Source: Saprospirales bacterium (GTDB lineage Bacteria > Bacteroidota > Bacteroidia > Chitinophagales > Saprospiraceae). From it: a stretch of DNA of 64,000 nucleotides. Within the stretch, counting starts at the first letter, position 1. Each line of letters starts with the position of its first letter. The notes beneath the pieces were generated by a model. It made no database searches. It had not been told where the DNA came from and worked only from the letters and a program-made list of their open reading frames with translations. The stretch spans positions 62,001-126,000 of the forward strand of contig JADJBL010000015.1 of the NCBI GenBank assembly GCA_016703765.1. Direction: 5' to 3'. Positions 17,097 to 25,882 of the stretch are shown one piece after another. Position numbers and translations under genes: made by a program.

Positions 17097-18464
17097 TTAA
17101 AACTTGACCAGCTTCCAAACACCTGTTCTATCCGTAGTTATTGCCAGGAGGTAGTAAACGCCCGTGGGCTGCCCCCTCAAATCGGCCTTTACTACGACCG
17201 CGCCGCCGCTGTTTTTCGTCCACACGACCTGGCCCGTCGAGTTCCGGATTTCCAGGTACAGGGGCGGCGTGGAAGGTCCGAGCTTGATAAACAGTATTTC
17301 TTCAAAGGGGTTTGGATAGATATCGATCTCGTCTTTCAGGGCCTGGGTGGTCGCGTCGACGATCAGGCTATAACATGCAGAAGTGTCCGAGCAGGCATTT
17401 TTGGTAATCACCAGGGCGTAATGCCCGGATTCCAACGCCACAAAGGTTTGATCCTCGGCCCCATCCACCGGTTCTCCGGTTTCGCAGTCGATCCACTGGT
17501 AGTTCGCTCCGCTTTCGACGGCCGTCAGGGAGCCGGGGCCTTCGATCACGGAGGTGTCGACGCTCTGGACGGAGAGGTTGATGAAAAAGACCTCCGTGCA
17601 GGCGCTGCCGAAAATGGTGTCGGTATAGGAGCCGCTGGTGTTCCAGACGTAATTTCCGCTGGGGGAGGTATAACTTTCGTTGCAGACGCTTTCGCTGAGC
17701 AGTTCAAAACCGCTGTGGAGGTATTCGACGAAGTTGGAGGAGTTTCCCGTAAGGGCAAAACCGGTCATGGGTCCGTCGATATTGCCCTTGCTGTCGATAG
17801 CCGTGGTAATGGCGGTGTTGTCGCTCCCGGCGAGGCCCTGGTTGAATTCATAGGCCAGCTTCAGGCCATCGGCGTTCAGATTCACCGAGCAGGCGCCGTA
17901 TAGCTCGCTGACCTCCGTATTGCTCAGGGCCTTGCTCCAGAGGCAGACGTCGTCGAGGCGGCCGTCGAGGGCGAAGGTATTGATCGAATAGGGCAAAAAA
18001 CCCATATTCAGGGGCCGCACGGCGTTGAGGATATAGCCGCTCGCGGAGATGGCCGCCGCATGCTCTCCGTTGTGGTAGAGGGTGAGCTTGGTGCCGTCGT
18101 AGGTCAGGGCGAAATGGTTCCACTGGTTGAGGTTCACCCCGTTGTACACGAGGTCGAAACTCAGGCCCGAGCTGTTGCGGAAGCGGGCTTCCACGGAGGT
18201 GGCCGTCAGGTGGAGGATGTAAAAGTCTGCGTCGGCATCGTTGCGGAATCCGGCCATGCCGTCGAATAACGGAAAGGCCGGCGCCGGATCGGTGGGATAG
18301 ACCCAAAAGGACAGGGAGAGGTTGCTGTTGACGATCAGACCCGAGGCGTTGGGCACGGAGATCTGGTCGTCGAGGCCGTCGAAATCGAGGGCGTTTTGGG
18401 CCAGGGCCATATCGCAGAGGAAAAAAGTGGCAAGGAACTGGATTGTGTAAAGTAGTTTTTTCAT
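17097..18464 (-). CDS. LamG-domain protein with T9SS sorting domain
   Basis: This 455-residue secreted protein has a signal peptide (FLATFFLCDMALAQ), a LamG/concanavalin-like domain (about 25-215, beginning NALDFDGLDDQISVPN and ending in ALDGRLDDVCLWSKALS), a cysteine-containing Ig-like middle and a C-terminal Por sorting domain (IDIYPNPFEEILFIKLG). LamG domains usually bind glycans. The gene lies between a fucosidase and the caspase-TPR gene on the same strand, so a carbohydrate-related surface role is plausible but unproven. Confidence 0.85.
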   Translation of the reverse strand: MKKLLYTIQFLATFFLCDMALAQNALDFDGLDDQISVPNASGLIVNSNLSLSFWVYPTDPAPAFPLFDGMAGFRNDADADFYILHLTATSVEARFRNSSGLSFDLVYNGVNLNQWNHFALTYDGTKLTLYHNGEHAAAISASGYILNAVRPLNMGFLPYSINTFALDGRLDDVCLWSKALSNTEVSELYGACSVNLNADGLKLAYEFNQGLAGSDNTAITTAIDSKGNIDGPMTGFALTGNSSNFVEYLHSGFELLSESVCNESYTSPSGNYVWNTSGSYTDTIFGSACTEVFFINLSVQSVDTSVIEGPGSLTAVESGANYQWIDCETGEPVDGAEDQTFVALESGHYALVITKNACSDTSACYSLIVDATTQALKDEIDIYPNPFEEILFIKLGPSTPPLYLEIRNSTGQVVWTKNSGGAVVVKADLRGQPTGVYYLLAITTDRTGVWKLVKF

Positions 18465-18504
18465 GCAGCTTGTTTATTGTTAAACGAGGAAATAAAGATA
18501 GCAT

Positions 18505-19950
18505 TTACCCCGGAAAATCCACCCGGATGACCCACACATGCTTTCCTTCCTCTCTGGCGGCAGGCGGTAAGCTGAGCTCCATGCCTTGGCCCATTGCCTT
18601 GAATTTCACCTTCAAATCGCTGCCCAAAAGCGTCAGGCGCATGCCTTTTTCGGCCGCGATATGGGTTAGCGCCACTGGTCCTTCCGGAAAGTCGAAGAAG
18701 AAGATGTAGAGCACGGCGCCGTCCTTGCTTTGGGTGAAACGGATGCGTTCCCCCTCGCCGAACACCTTGTACATCCGGGTGTTGTAAATGGCCTCCCCGT
18801 TCACTTTCATCCACTCCCCTATTTCTTTTAGCCGGTCGTAGGCCACGGGGTCGAGCTCCCCGTCCGGACCGGGACCGATATTCAGCAGGAAGTTGCCGCC
18901 CTTGCTCACGATATCGGCCAGTTTTTCGATCAGCTCATCCGTTGGTTTGTACTGGTCGTTGGGCACGTAGCTCCAGCTGCCGGCCATGGTCATGCAGGTC
19001 TCCCAGGGATAGGGCAGGCCGTTTTCGGGAATATGCTGTTCCGGGGTCAGGTAGTTCTGGTGCGGCCCCGGCACCGCGCGGTCGACGACGATGAGCCCTG
19101 GCTGTTTCTCCCTGGCTTTGCGCACGATACCGGCCATATCGATATCCTGGCTCTGCGGATTGCGGGCCCAGCGGCTATTCTCATACACGCCGAACATTTC
19201 GCCTTTGACCTCTTCCTCTGTCTTTACCTTGACCCAGCCGCCGTCGAGCCAGAGGATATCCATCTTCCCGTAGTCGCTCATCAGCTCGTCGATCTGGCCA
19301 TGGGTGTATTCCACGAATTTTTGCCACTGCTCCGGGTGTTTCTGGATAGAGTAGTTACAGTTTCGGTCTACGGCCGGGAATTTTCTCCACCAATAGTAGT
19401 CGCTGTGCCAGTCGGGTTTGGAGAAATAGGCGCCGGTCCAGAAGCCCTCGTTCCGGAAGGCCGAAAAGATCTCTTTGGCCACATTGCTGCGCGGGTCCGA
19501 TGAAAAGGGCGTCTTCGCGCCGGTGATCTTGTAATCGGTGTATTTGGAATCGAACATGCAAAACCCGTCGTGGTGCTTGGTGGTGAAGACCACGTATTTC
19601 ATGCCGGCGTCTTTGGCCGCGGCGGCCCATTTTTCCGGGTGGAAGTTGAGGGGATTGAAGGTCGTTTGCAGGTCCTCGTAGGCCTCCACGTAGTCATGAT
19701 AATTATCGGAAACGCCCGGTTTTCGTCCTCCGCTGGCCCAGCTCAGGTCCTCCGGACAAATACTCCAGCTTTCCACGATACCCCATTGGCTGTATGGCCC
19801 CCAATGCATGAGGAGCCCGAATTTGAGATCCCGCCAGTCTTCGAGGCGTTGCTGAATGAGGGGGTCGGGATCGGGGGTATAGGGCTGGGATTGGGAAAAG
19901 GATATTGCCGGGAGAAGCAGTATAAGAAAAGCGGCTAGGAAGTTTTTCAT
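18505..19950 (-). CDS. Alpha-L-fucosidase, GH29
   Basis: The 481-residue enzyme has a signal peptide (residues 1-19), KFGLLMHWGPYSQWG (43-57), TKHHDGFCMFDS (124-135) and the nucleophile region MDILWLDGGWV, giving Asp236 as the probable catalytic nucleophile. The acid/base residue of GH29 varies and is not assigned. The substrate would be fucosylated glycans, possibly algal. I chose the ATG at 19950; a longer reading to 20022 runs into the odd homopolymer tract and adds no signal-like sequence. A GH3 gene lies upstream on the same strand, so the two may form a small glycan-degradation unit. Confidence 0.92.
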   Translation of the reverse strand: MKNFLAAFLILLLPAISFSQSQPYTPDPDPLIQQRLEDWRDLKFGLLMHWGPYSQWGIVESWSICPEDLSWASGGRKPGVSDNYHDYVEAYEDLQTTFNPLNFHPEKWAAAAKDAGMKYVVFTTKHHDGFCMFDSKYTDYKITGAKTPFSSDPRSNVAKEIFSAFRNEGFWTGAYFSKPDWHSDYYWWRKFPAVDRNCNYSIQKHPEQWQKFVEYTHGQIDELMSDYGKMDILWLDGGWVKVKTEEEVKGEMFGVYENSRWARNPQSQDIDMAGIVRKAREKQPGLIVVDRAVPGPHQNYLTPEQHIPENGLPYPWETCMTMAGSWSYVPNDQYKPTDELIEKLADIVSKGGNFLLNIGPGPDGELDPVAYDRLKEIGEWMKVNGEAIYNTRMYKVFGEGERIRFTQSKDGAVLYIFFFDFPEGPVALTHIAAEKGMRLTLLGSDLKVKFKAMGQGMELSLPPAAREEGKHVWVIRVDFPG

Positions 19951-19956
19951 TGGATA

Positions 19957-20420
19957 GTGGGAGGTTTTGGGGCAAGGGACGGACATTGGGAAGGGGGGGG
20001 CCCCAAAAAAAGGGACACTCACGCGCCATTGTGGCCGGGGGGGGGCGGAGGCGGGGGGGCCCCCCCCGAGGGGGTTTCTTCCCCCCTCCGCCCCGCCCCC
20101 CCCCCCCCGGCGGGGGGGCCAACCGGAGGGGGGGAAGGAAAGGGGGGGAAAAAAAGGGGGGAAAAAAAAACCAGTTTTTCTTCTCCCCCGGGGGGGGGGG
20201 CGAAAAAGGGGGCAATTTTAACGGGTCCCCCGGGCGATTTTCTCTGTCGGGGGGTTGGGCGAATATGACGCTCCCCTCCTTTTTTTTCCTCCCCCCCCCC
20301 CGCCCCCCTGCCCCGCCTCCACCAAATGTCGTTTCCCCGGGGGGGATTATTTTCCCGCAACCACTTATTTACGGGGGGGGGGGGGGAGTATAGGGAAAAA
20401 AAGGGGGGTGGAAGGGTTGG
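19957..20420. other. Homopolymer-dominated low-complexity tract, probably an assembly artefact
   Basis: The 513 bases between the fucosidase and GH3 genes are filled mainly by runs of 5-14 G or C, mixed with runs of A and T, unlike any other part of the window. Apparent reading frames here are proline- or glycine-rich nonsense. I see no gene, promoter or terminator. It looks like a badly resolved consensus between two genes, although a real homopolymer-rich spacer cannot be excluded from sequence alone. Confidence 0.7.
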
Positions 20421-20463
20421 GCCTAGCATAAAAAACTGGAAATAAAACCGTATCCCAAAAAAC

Positions 20464-21285
20464 TTACCTGACCTCCACCCTTTCCCTCACCCTCACATCC
20501 CTGCTCGACCCCCCAACCATGACCCGGAAAAACCCCGGCTCCACAACCGGTTCCAACGCCTCGTTCAACATGGTGAGCATACCAGGTGTAATAACAAACG
20601 AAACCGTTTTTTCCTCACCGGCCTTGAGAAACACGCGCTGAAACCCCTTCAACTCCTTCACCGGCCGGGCCACCGTGGCCAGCTCGTCGGTGATATACAA
20701 TTGCACCACTTCCTCGCCGTCGTAAGGCCCCGTGTTTTTAAGGGTAAAAGAAAGAGAGGCCGTATCGGTTTTTGCGATCTGGCTTTTGTCCAACACGGCA
20801 TTCGAGTATTCGAAACGGGTATAGCTCAAGCCATAGCCGAAGGGAAACAAAGGCTGCCCACTGCCGTCCACGTAATCGTCGCCGCGGCCGGTGGGCTTGT
20901 GGTTGTACACCAGGGGCAACTGGCCCTCCCGCATGGGGAAGGTGATGGGCAGTTTCCCGGAGGGATTGTGCCTGCCACTCAGGATCTCCGCCAGGGCCTC
21001 TCCACCGGCCTCGCCGGGGTACCAAACATCCACCACGGCGTTGACCTGGTCCAGCCACTCGCTCATGACGATGGCGCTGCCGCCCACCAAAACCACCACC
21101 AGGGGTTTGCCGGTGGCCGCCAGACGCAGGATCAGCTCTTCCTGCTTTCCGGGGAGCGACAAGTATGCTCCGGTCCCTGAATTCGCCCTCCTCGATGCCC
21201 GCCACGGCGATAAGCACATCGCTCTTCCGGGCGAGCCGGACGGCTTCGCGGATCTTCCGTTCGGAGCTGTCCTCCACCCCCACAT
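20464..21285 (-). CDS. GH3 glycosidase, C-terminal part (frame-disrupted gene)
   Basis: This is the 3' fragment of a glycoside hydrolase family 3 gene covering 20464-22944. It contains the second domain (LVVVLVGGSAIVMSEW, WYPGEAGGEALAEIL, PSGKLPITFP, FPFGYGLSYTRFEYS) and a C-terminal fibronectin-III-like domain (GEEVVQLYITD, VKELKGFQRVFLKAGE). The frame joins the middle part near 21165. Removing one A in the coding-strand AGCATAC gives FRDRSYLSLPGKQEEL, the expected family reading. The family includes beta-glucosidases and beta-xylosidases, and the substrate is not fixed here. Confidence 0.85.
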   Translation of the reverse strand: MWGWRTAPNGRSAKPSGSPGRAMCLSPWRASRRANSGTGAYLSLPGKQEELILRLAATGKPLVVVLVGGSAIVMSEWLDQVNAVVDVWYPGEAGGEALAEILSGRHNPSGKLPITFPMREGQLPLVYNHKPTGRGDDYVDGSGQPLFPFGYGLSYTRFEYSNAVLDKSQIAKTDTASLSFTLKNTGPYDGEEVVQLYITDELATVARPVKELKGFQRVFLKAGEEKTVSFVITPGMLTMLNEALEPVVEPGFFRVMVGGSSRDVRVRERVEVR

Positions 21286-21965
21286 CCCAGATCAGGCGGA
21301 ACCAGGCGTTGCCCGAGGGTTCCCGGTATTCAATACGGAGATCGTAGGGCCTGTCCTTGACAAAGCGAAAACCGGCCAATTGGGCGCCGTAGCCCTGCCG
21401 GTCCCAGGTATCGATCAGCAATTTTCCGTCCAGGTAGAGCCGATAACCTTCGTTGCCGTCGATGCCGATGCGGTAATCGCCCGAAACCGGGGAGACGATC
21501 TGCCCCTCCCAGCGCGCCGAAAAAAAGTCGTAGTTGATGGAAGGGTCGGGGGAAAAGAGGGTCCATTGAAAGTGGATGTCTTCATCTGTTCGTTCGAAGG
21601 CGGGCTCGCCGCTCAGGTCGATATTGTTGAAATAGGCGGCCTGCAGGCCCTTTTCGGTCTTTCCACGGGTTTCGTGAAACAGGTATTTTCCTTCCACAAA
21701 AGTCCATTCCTGCAAGGACCTGCCGCAACCTTCGGCAAAATTCACCTGGGTCCCCTCCCCCAACTCCGCCTTCAATCCGTCGAGGATGCTCACCGGGTGA
21801 ATTCCCGGACCGCTGTATCCCCCCAACCTGGCTTCCACCGCATCCGGGCCGATCACCGCAATGCGCCGGTATTCCGGACTGAGCGGGAGGATTTTCTTGT
21901 CGTCGTTTTTCAACAAGACGATCGACTTCAGCGCGGCCTCTTTGGCTATTTCGCGGTGCGAAGCG
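21170..21965 (-). pseudogene. GH3 middle part with PA14 insert, out of frame
   Basis: This frame (open from 22255 to 20738, but sense only between about 21170 and 21965) reads HREIAKEAALKSIVLLKND, then IAVIGPDAVEARLGGYSG, and then a PA14 insert (LQAAYFNNIDLSGEP, GDYRIGIDGNEGYRLYLDGK). PA14 inserts in GH3 enzymes shape or cap the active site. It should continue the N-terminal frame near 21965-21972, where one C is probably missing (GDPGASHRE-type join), and pass into the C-terminal frame near 21165. Confidence 0.7.
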
Positions 21966-22944
21966 CCGGGTCTGCTTCGAAACCGGTGGCATTGGGATCG
22001 TCGAAGAGGCCGAGCTCGAATTTGACGCGCAAAACCCTGGCCACGGCGCTGTCGATCACCGCGGGGTCGATGCTTCCGTCCAGGTATGGTTTTTTGAACA
22101 GGTCGAAATGGCCGATACTGGACTGCAGGATCACATCCTGCCCGTTTTCGATCGATTGCCTGCCCGCGTCTTCGTAATCGCGGGCGGTGAAGTGCAGCAC
22201 GTTGGCGCCGCCCGTGGCCCCGGCGTCGCTGATGGCGAAGCCCTTGAAGCCCCATTCCCGCTTCAGCTTTTCGTTGAGCAACCAGTTGTTGGCGCTACAG
22301 GGGCGGCCGTCGAGGGAATTGTAGGCGGTCATCACGCTCCTGGCGCCGCCTTCCCGGATGGCCGTTTTGAAAGGCGGAAAGTAAATCTCCTCCAGCAGCC
22401 GTTCGTTGTGGTGAATGGGATAGCTGTCGCGCCCTCCCTCCCCGTGGTTGACGGCAAAGTGCTTGGGGCAGGTGATGACGCCCATGCTTTCGAAGGTTTT
22501 TACGAATTGGAGCCCCATCTGTGCGGCCAGGAAGGGGTCCTCGCCGTAGGTTTCCTCCGTGCGGCCCCAGCGCACGTCGGTGGCCAGGTTCAGCACGGGA
22601 GAAAGCACCATGCGCACCCCCTGCTGACGGCACTCCGCGGCGATGGCGTGGGCCACCCTTTTCATCAGGCTCGTGTCGAAGGTAGCGGCAAGGGCGATGG
22701 CCTGTGGAAAAACGGTGGCGCCGGGCCGCGCCAATCCGTGCAAAGCCTCATCGTAGGCGATAGTGGGGATGCCCAGGCGGGCGTCTTCCATGCCCAGTTT
22801 CCCTTCCGCCATGAAAAGCTGGCGGAATTTTTCCTCCGGGCTCATTCGGGCCAGCAAGGTCTCGACTGTTAGTTGGGCCGTTAGTGGCGTATAAAGGGCT
22901 GTCAGCCAGAGTATAAGCGGTAGTTTTTGCATGGCGAGGTTCAT
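21946..22944 (-). CDS. GH3 glycosidase, N-terminal catalytic part
   Basis: The 5' fragment carries a signal peptide and the GH3 TIM-barrel: TIAYDEALHGLARPG, DVRWGRTEETYGEDP, CPKHFAVNHGEGG and the nucleophile Asp240 in GFAISDAGATGG. The frame ends prematurely after FDDPNATGFEADP, whereas the family sequence resumes in the next frame. With both frame changes repaired the protein would be about 825 residues, normal for a PA14-containing GH3. It starts 94 bases from the divergent S41-like gene. Confidence 0.85.
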   Translation of the reverse strand: MNLAMQKLPLILWLTALYTPLTAQLTVETLLARMSPEEKFRQLFMAEGKLGMEDARLGIPTIAYDEALHGLARPGATVFPQAIALAATFDTSLMKRVAHAIAAECRQQGVRMVLSPVLNLATDVRWGRTEETYGEDPFLAAQMGLQFVKTFESMGVITCPKHFAVNHGEGGRDSYPIHHNERLLEEIYFPPFKTAIREGGARSVMTAYNSLDGRPCSANNWLLNEKLKREWGFKGFAISDAGATGGANVLHFTARDYEDAGRQSIENGQDVILQSSIGHFDLFKKPYLDGSIDPAVIDSAVARVLRVKFELGLFDDPNATGFEADPALRTAK

Positions 22945-23038
22945 TTCCGTTAAGGTAAAAGTTTTATTCCTTTCGGCTTATCCGCATTTTCCGGCAACTC
23001 TTGCCCGCTCCTTTGGTCTTTGCCCGAAACCTTTTATT

Positions 23039-24709
23039 ATGAAAACCTTAACTGTTATCCTTCTTGCCGGTTTCTACTGCATTTCCCTGGTTTCTCAAAC
23101 CACCCTCTCCCCCTCCGACTGGCAATCCGATCTCCGCTTCCTGCAAAAGACGGTGCACGAGGACTACCCTTTTCTTTTCAAAAAAGTAAAAAAAGAAACA
23201 TTCGATGCCGAGGTCGAAAAACTGCACGCAGCGATACCCTCCATGCAGAAGCACGAGGTGATCGTAGGGCTGGCGAGGATCGTCGCGCTTTTTCAATACG
23301 GCCATACGGCGATCGGTCTTTCCGGCTGGGCGGGCCATGGTCCTGCCGGTTTCCAGCATATGCCTTTTAACCTGTACCATTTCAGCGACGGCGTCTTCGT
23401 GCAGGGAGTCCATAAAGACTACGAGAGGGCCCTGGGAGCCAAAGTCCTGAAAGTGGAGGGCATGCCGGTGGAAAAAGCGCTGGAGGCCATCCGCCCGGTC
23501 GTGTCGTCCGAGAACGATCAATTTTTCAAGGCTTTCGGGCTGAGAGGTCTCGGAATGCCGGAAGTGCTTCACGCGCAAGGAGTAACGCAACAACTGAAAG
23601 AGACCGTCACCTTGACCCTTCAAAAAGACGCAAAGACCTTCGAAGTCGCTTTCTCCCCGATCCAAACCGGCCATTTCCCCGGCTCCTACGGCCTGTTCGA
23701 GGAAAAGGGAGACTGGCTGGACGCCAGGGACAACAGCCAAACGCCCTTGTACCTGAAAAACCTGGACCGCATTTATTTCTACGAATACCTTCCCGAGCAC
23801 AAGGCAGTGTACGTGCGGCACAGCCAGATCCAGGACGACCCGCAGGAAGACATTCCGGCCTTTTACGAACGCTTGTTTCAATTTATCGAGGAAAATGAGG
23901 TCGAGCGCCTGATCCTGGATGTGCGCCTCAATGGCGGGGGCGATAATTTTAAAAACAAGCCGATTGTGACGGGTATCATCCGCACGGAAAAGATCAACCA
24001 GGCGGGCAAGTTTTTTGTGATCACCGGCCGCCGCACCTTTTCTGCCTGCCAAAACCTGGTCAACGAACTGGACAATTACACCAATTGCATCTTCGTGGGA
24101 GAACCTACTGCCGAAAACATCAATTTTTACGGGGATACGGAGGAGCTGACGCTCCCCAAAAGCAATATCCCCGTTTACCTCTCCTTTGCCTGGTGGCAGG
24201 ACAAGCCCCAATGGGTAAACGACCCCTGGACGGCCCCGCACCTGGCGGTGGATATGAGTTTCGAAGATTTTCGCTCCAACCGCGATCCGGTATTGGAAAC
24301 CGCCCTGACGGCATCTGCCGACAATCTCATCCTCGACCCCATGGCCTATATGACGGGATTGTATCAGGCCGGCAAACTGGACGAACTGAAAGCCGAGGCC
24401 AAAAAGATAATTGTTGACCCCACTTATCGTTATTTCGATTTTGAAACGGAGTTCAACGAAACCGGGTACCGCTTATTAAACCGCAAAAACCTCGAACCGG
24501 CCACCTTCCTCTTCGAACTCAACACAGAGCTATTCCCCGGCTCCGCCAACGCCTGGGACAGCCTGGGCGAAGCCCACTGGGCGGCAGGCCATACCGCCAA
24601 AGCCATCGAGTTTTACCAAAAGGCCGTCCAACTCGACCCGAATGGTAGCGTGGGAGACAATGCCAGACGGATGCAGGAGCGGATCAGGAGTGGGGAGAAG
24701 AGGGAGTAA
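23039..24709 (+). CDS. S41-family-like peptidase with C-terminal TPR
   Basis: The 556-residue secreted protein has a signal peptide (LTVILLAGFYCISLVSQ), a tricorn/CTPase-like core and a TPR pair at the C-terminus (WDSLGEAHWAAGHTAKAIEFY). The core has LILDVRLNGGGDN and VITGRRTFSACQNLVNEL; the serine of TFSA is the expected S41 nucleophile. The usual PDZ domain is not evident. Function would be periplasmic or surface proteolysis, substrate unknown. I chose the ATG at 23039 because upstream codons (to 22931) do not add a signal peptide. Confidence 0.8.
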   Translation: MKTLTVILLAGFYCISLVSQTTLSPSDWQSDLRFLQKTVHEDYPFLFKKVKKETFDAEVEKLHAAIPSMQKHEVIVGLARIVALFQYGHTAIGLSGWAGHGPAGFQHMPFNLYHFSDGVFVQGVHKDYERALGAKVLKVEGMPVEKALEAIRPVVSSENDQFFKAFGLRGLGMPEVLHAQGVTQQLKETVTLTLQKDAKTFEVAFSPIQTGHFPGSYGLFEEKGDWLDARDNSQTPLYLKNLDRIYFYEYLPEHKAVYVRHSQIQDDPQEDIPAFYERLFQFIEENEVERLILDVRLNGGGDNFKNKPIVTGIIRTEKINQAGKFFVITGRRTFSACQNLVNELDNYTNCIFVGEPTAENINFYGDTEELTLPKSNIPVYLSFAWWQDKPQWVNDPWTAPHLAVDMSFEDFRSNRDPVLETALTASADNLILDPMAYMTGLYQAGKLDELKAEAKKIIVDPTYRYFDFETEFNETGYRLLNRKNLEPATFLFELNTELFPGSANAWDSLGEAHWAAGHTAKAIEFYQKAVQLDPNGSVGDNARRMQERIRSGEKRE

Positions 24710-24798
24710 TTCCCAGGAGATCTTTAAAAGTATCTGGAAAACACAGTTCGCGCCCGGGGAACCATTGCGGCATTTGTTATGACCCCGACATTTTACAT

Positions 24799-24830
24799 AT
24801 TGTTAACATTGGGAAAACCTTCTACATTTG
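24799..24830 (+). promoter_or_regulatory. Candidate promoter of the membrane protein gene at 24893
   Basis: A perfect -7 box TACATTTG (24823-24830) is preceded by ATTG (24799-24802) with a 20-base gap, close to the Bacteroidota TTTG-N19-TAnnTTTG pattern. The start codon is 63 bases downstream of the box, leaving a moderately long leader. Confidence 0.5.
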
Positions 24831-24892
24831 AGCATCGGCCCGCTGTACTTGCAGTTGTGGTGAAGTGATCGTTTTTAACCAATGTAACCCTC

Positions 24893-25834
24893 ATGAAAAA
24901 GACCACCCTTGCCCTTAGGTTGATTAATTTATCATTAATCGGACTTCTGTTATTTAGCCTCGTCGAGGCTGTAGTGATATTGGTAGCCAAAGACGCCGTA
25001 GTCGGGCTCATTAACCGGCTTTCTCCGGACCATCAGATCTCCAACTTCAACATGATCATCAAGGAGTCGTATCAGCTGCTCCTTGCCCTTGGCATCATTT
25101 TGCTCCTTTTCAAGGGCGCGATCCTGTCGCCCACTCAAAAAACCGGTTTTCTCCAAAACCCCTGGCACATTAAAACCTACTACCTGCTGTCGATTGCGCT
25201 TCTGGCGGTTTGTTTCATCTTCAAAAGCAACGTGCCCATTGCGGGCGAAGACGGCGTGCTGGAAAACACCACCGTGGTGTTTTCATTTATGAGCTGCATT
25301 CTGCTGGCGTACACGGCCCTCACCCATTTCAAATCATCGGGAAAGGTGAAGCTTTTTCTGTTCTGTTTGACGGGCGCCCTCTTCCTGTTTGCCATGGAGG
25401 AGGTCAGTTGGGGGCAGCGGATTATCGGCTGGGAAACGCCCGAGCCGCTGATGAAGGTCAACGGGCAGCAGGAAAGCAACCTGCACAACATCTTCAACGG
25501 CTTATTTATGGTAGGTTATATTTTCGTCACGGGAATGATCGCCTCTTTCTTTTTCTTTGGCGAGCATTTGCTTCGTTTCCTTCGCATCGATCGCCTGGAT
25601 GTCAAATTTACAGAGCTCCTGCCCTCGGGCGGCTTTTTCTACGCGGGCTTCACTTTCATCTTCCTGATGCTCTACACCCTGATCCTCGACAAGGGGGGCG
25701 AGACCATGGAGCTCATATTTGCCTTTACACTTGTGGCCTGGTCCTACGACCTGGCCACAAAGGTTTCATGGAAAACCGCAGGCCAGGCCGATACCGTTCA
25801 TCAAATGCGGAGACAGGAGCAGCGTTCGGCGTGA
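24893..25834 (+). CDS. Polytopic membrane protein with conserved EEVSWGQR motif, unknown function
   Basis: The 313-residue protein has about eight hydrophobic segments. The most conserved-looking part is FAMEEVSWGQRIIGWETPE followed by QESNLHNIFN, a pattern I associate with an uncharacterised bacterial membrane protein family. Acidic, Trp and His residues in a membrane loop could be catalytic or ligand-binding, but no function is known to me. It has its own promoter-like sequence and stands 48 bases ahead of the permease start. Confidence 0.75.
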   Translation: MKKTTLALRLINLSLIGLLLFSLVEAVVILVAKDAVVGLINRLSPDHQISNFNMIIKESYQLLLALGIILLLFKGAILSPTQKTGFLQNPWHIKTYYLLSIALLAVCFIFKSNVPIAGEDGVLENTTVVFSFMSCILLAYTALTHFKSSGKVKLFLFCLTGALFLFAMEEVSWGQRIIGWETPEPLMKVNGQQESNLHNIFNGLFMVGYIFVTGMIASFFFFGEHLLRFLRIDRLDVKFTELLPSGGFFYAGFTFIFLMLYTLILDKGGETMELIFAFTLVAWSYDLATKVSWKTAGQADTVHQMRRQEQRSA

Positions 25835-25882
25835 TCTTTTTTTTGGGTATTGAAATTTCCATTTTTCCCTATCTTCGGGACC

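Noticed and set aside
19957..20393. Proline- and glycine-rich proteins encoded in the homopolymer tract
   Set aside because: All six frames give similar repetitive translations, which reflects base runs rather than coding selection.
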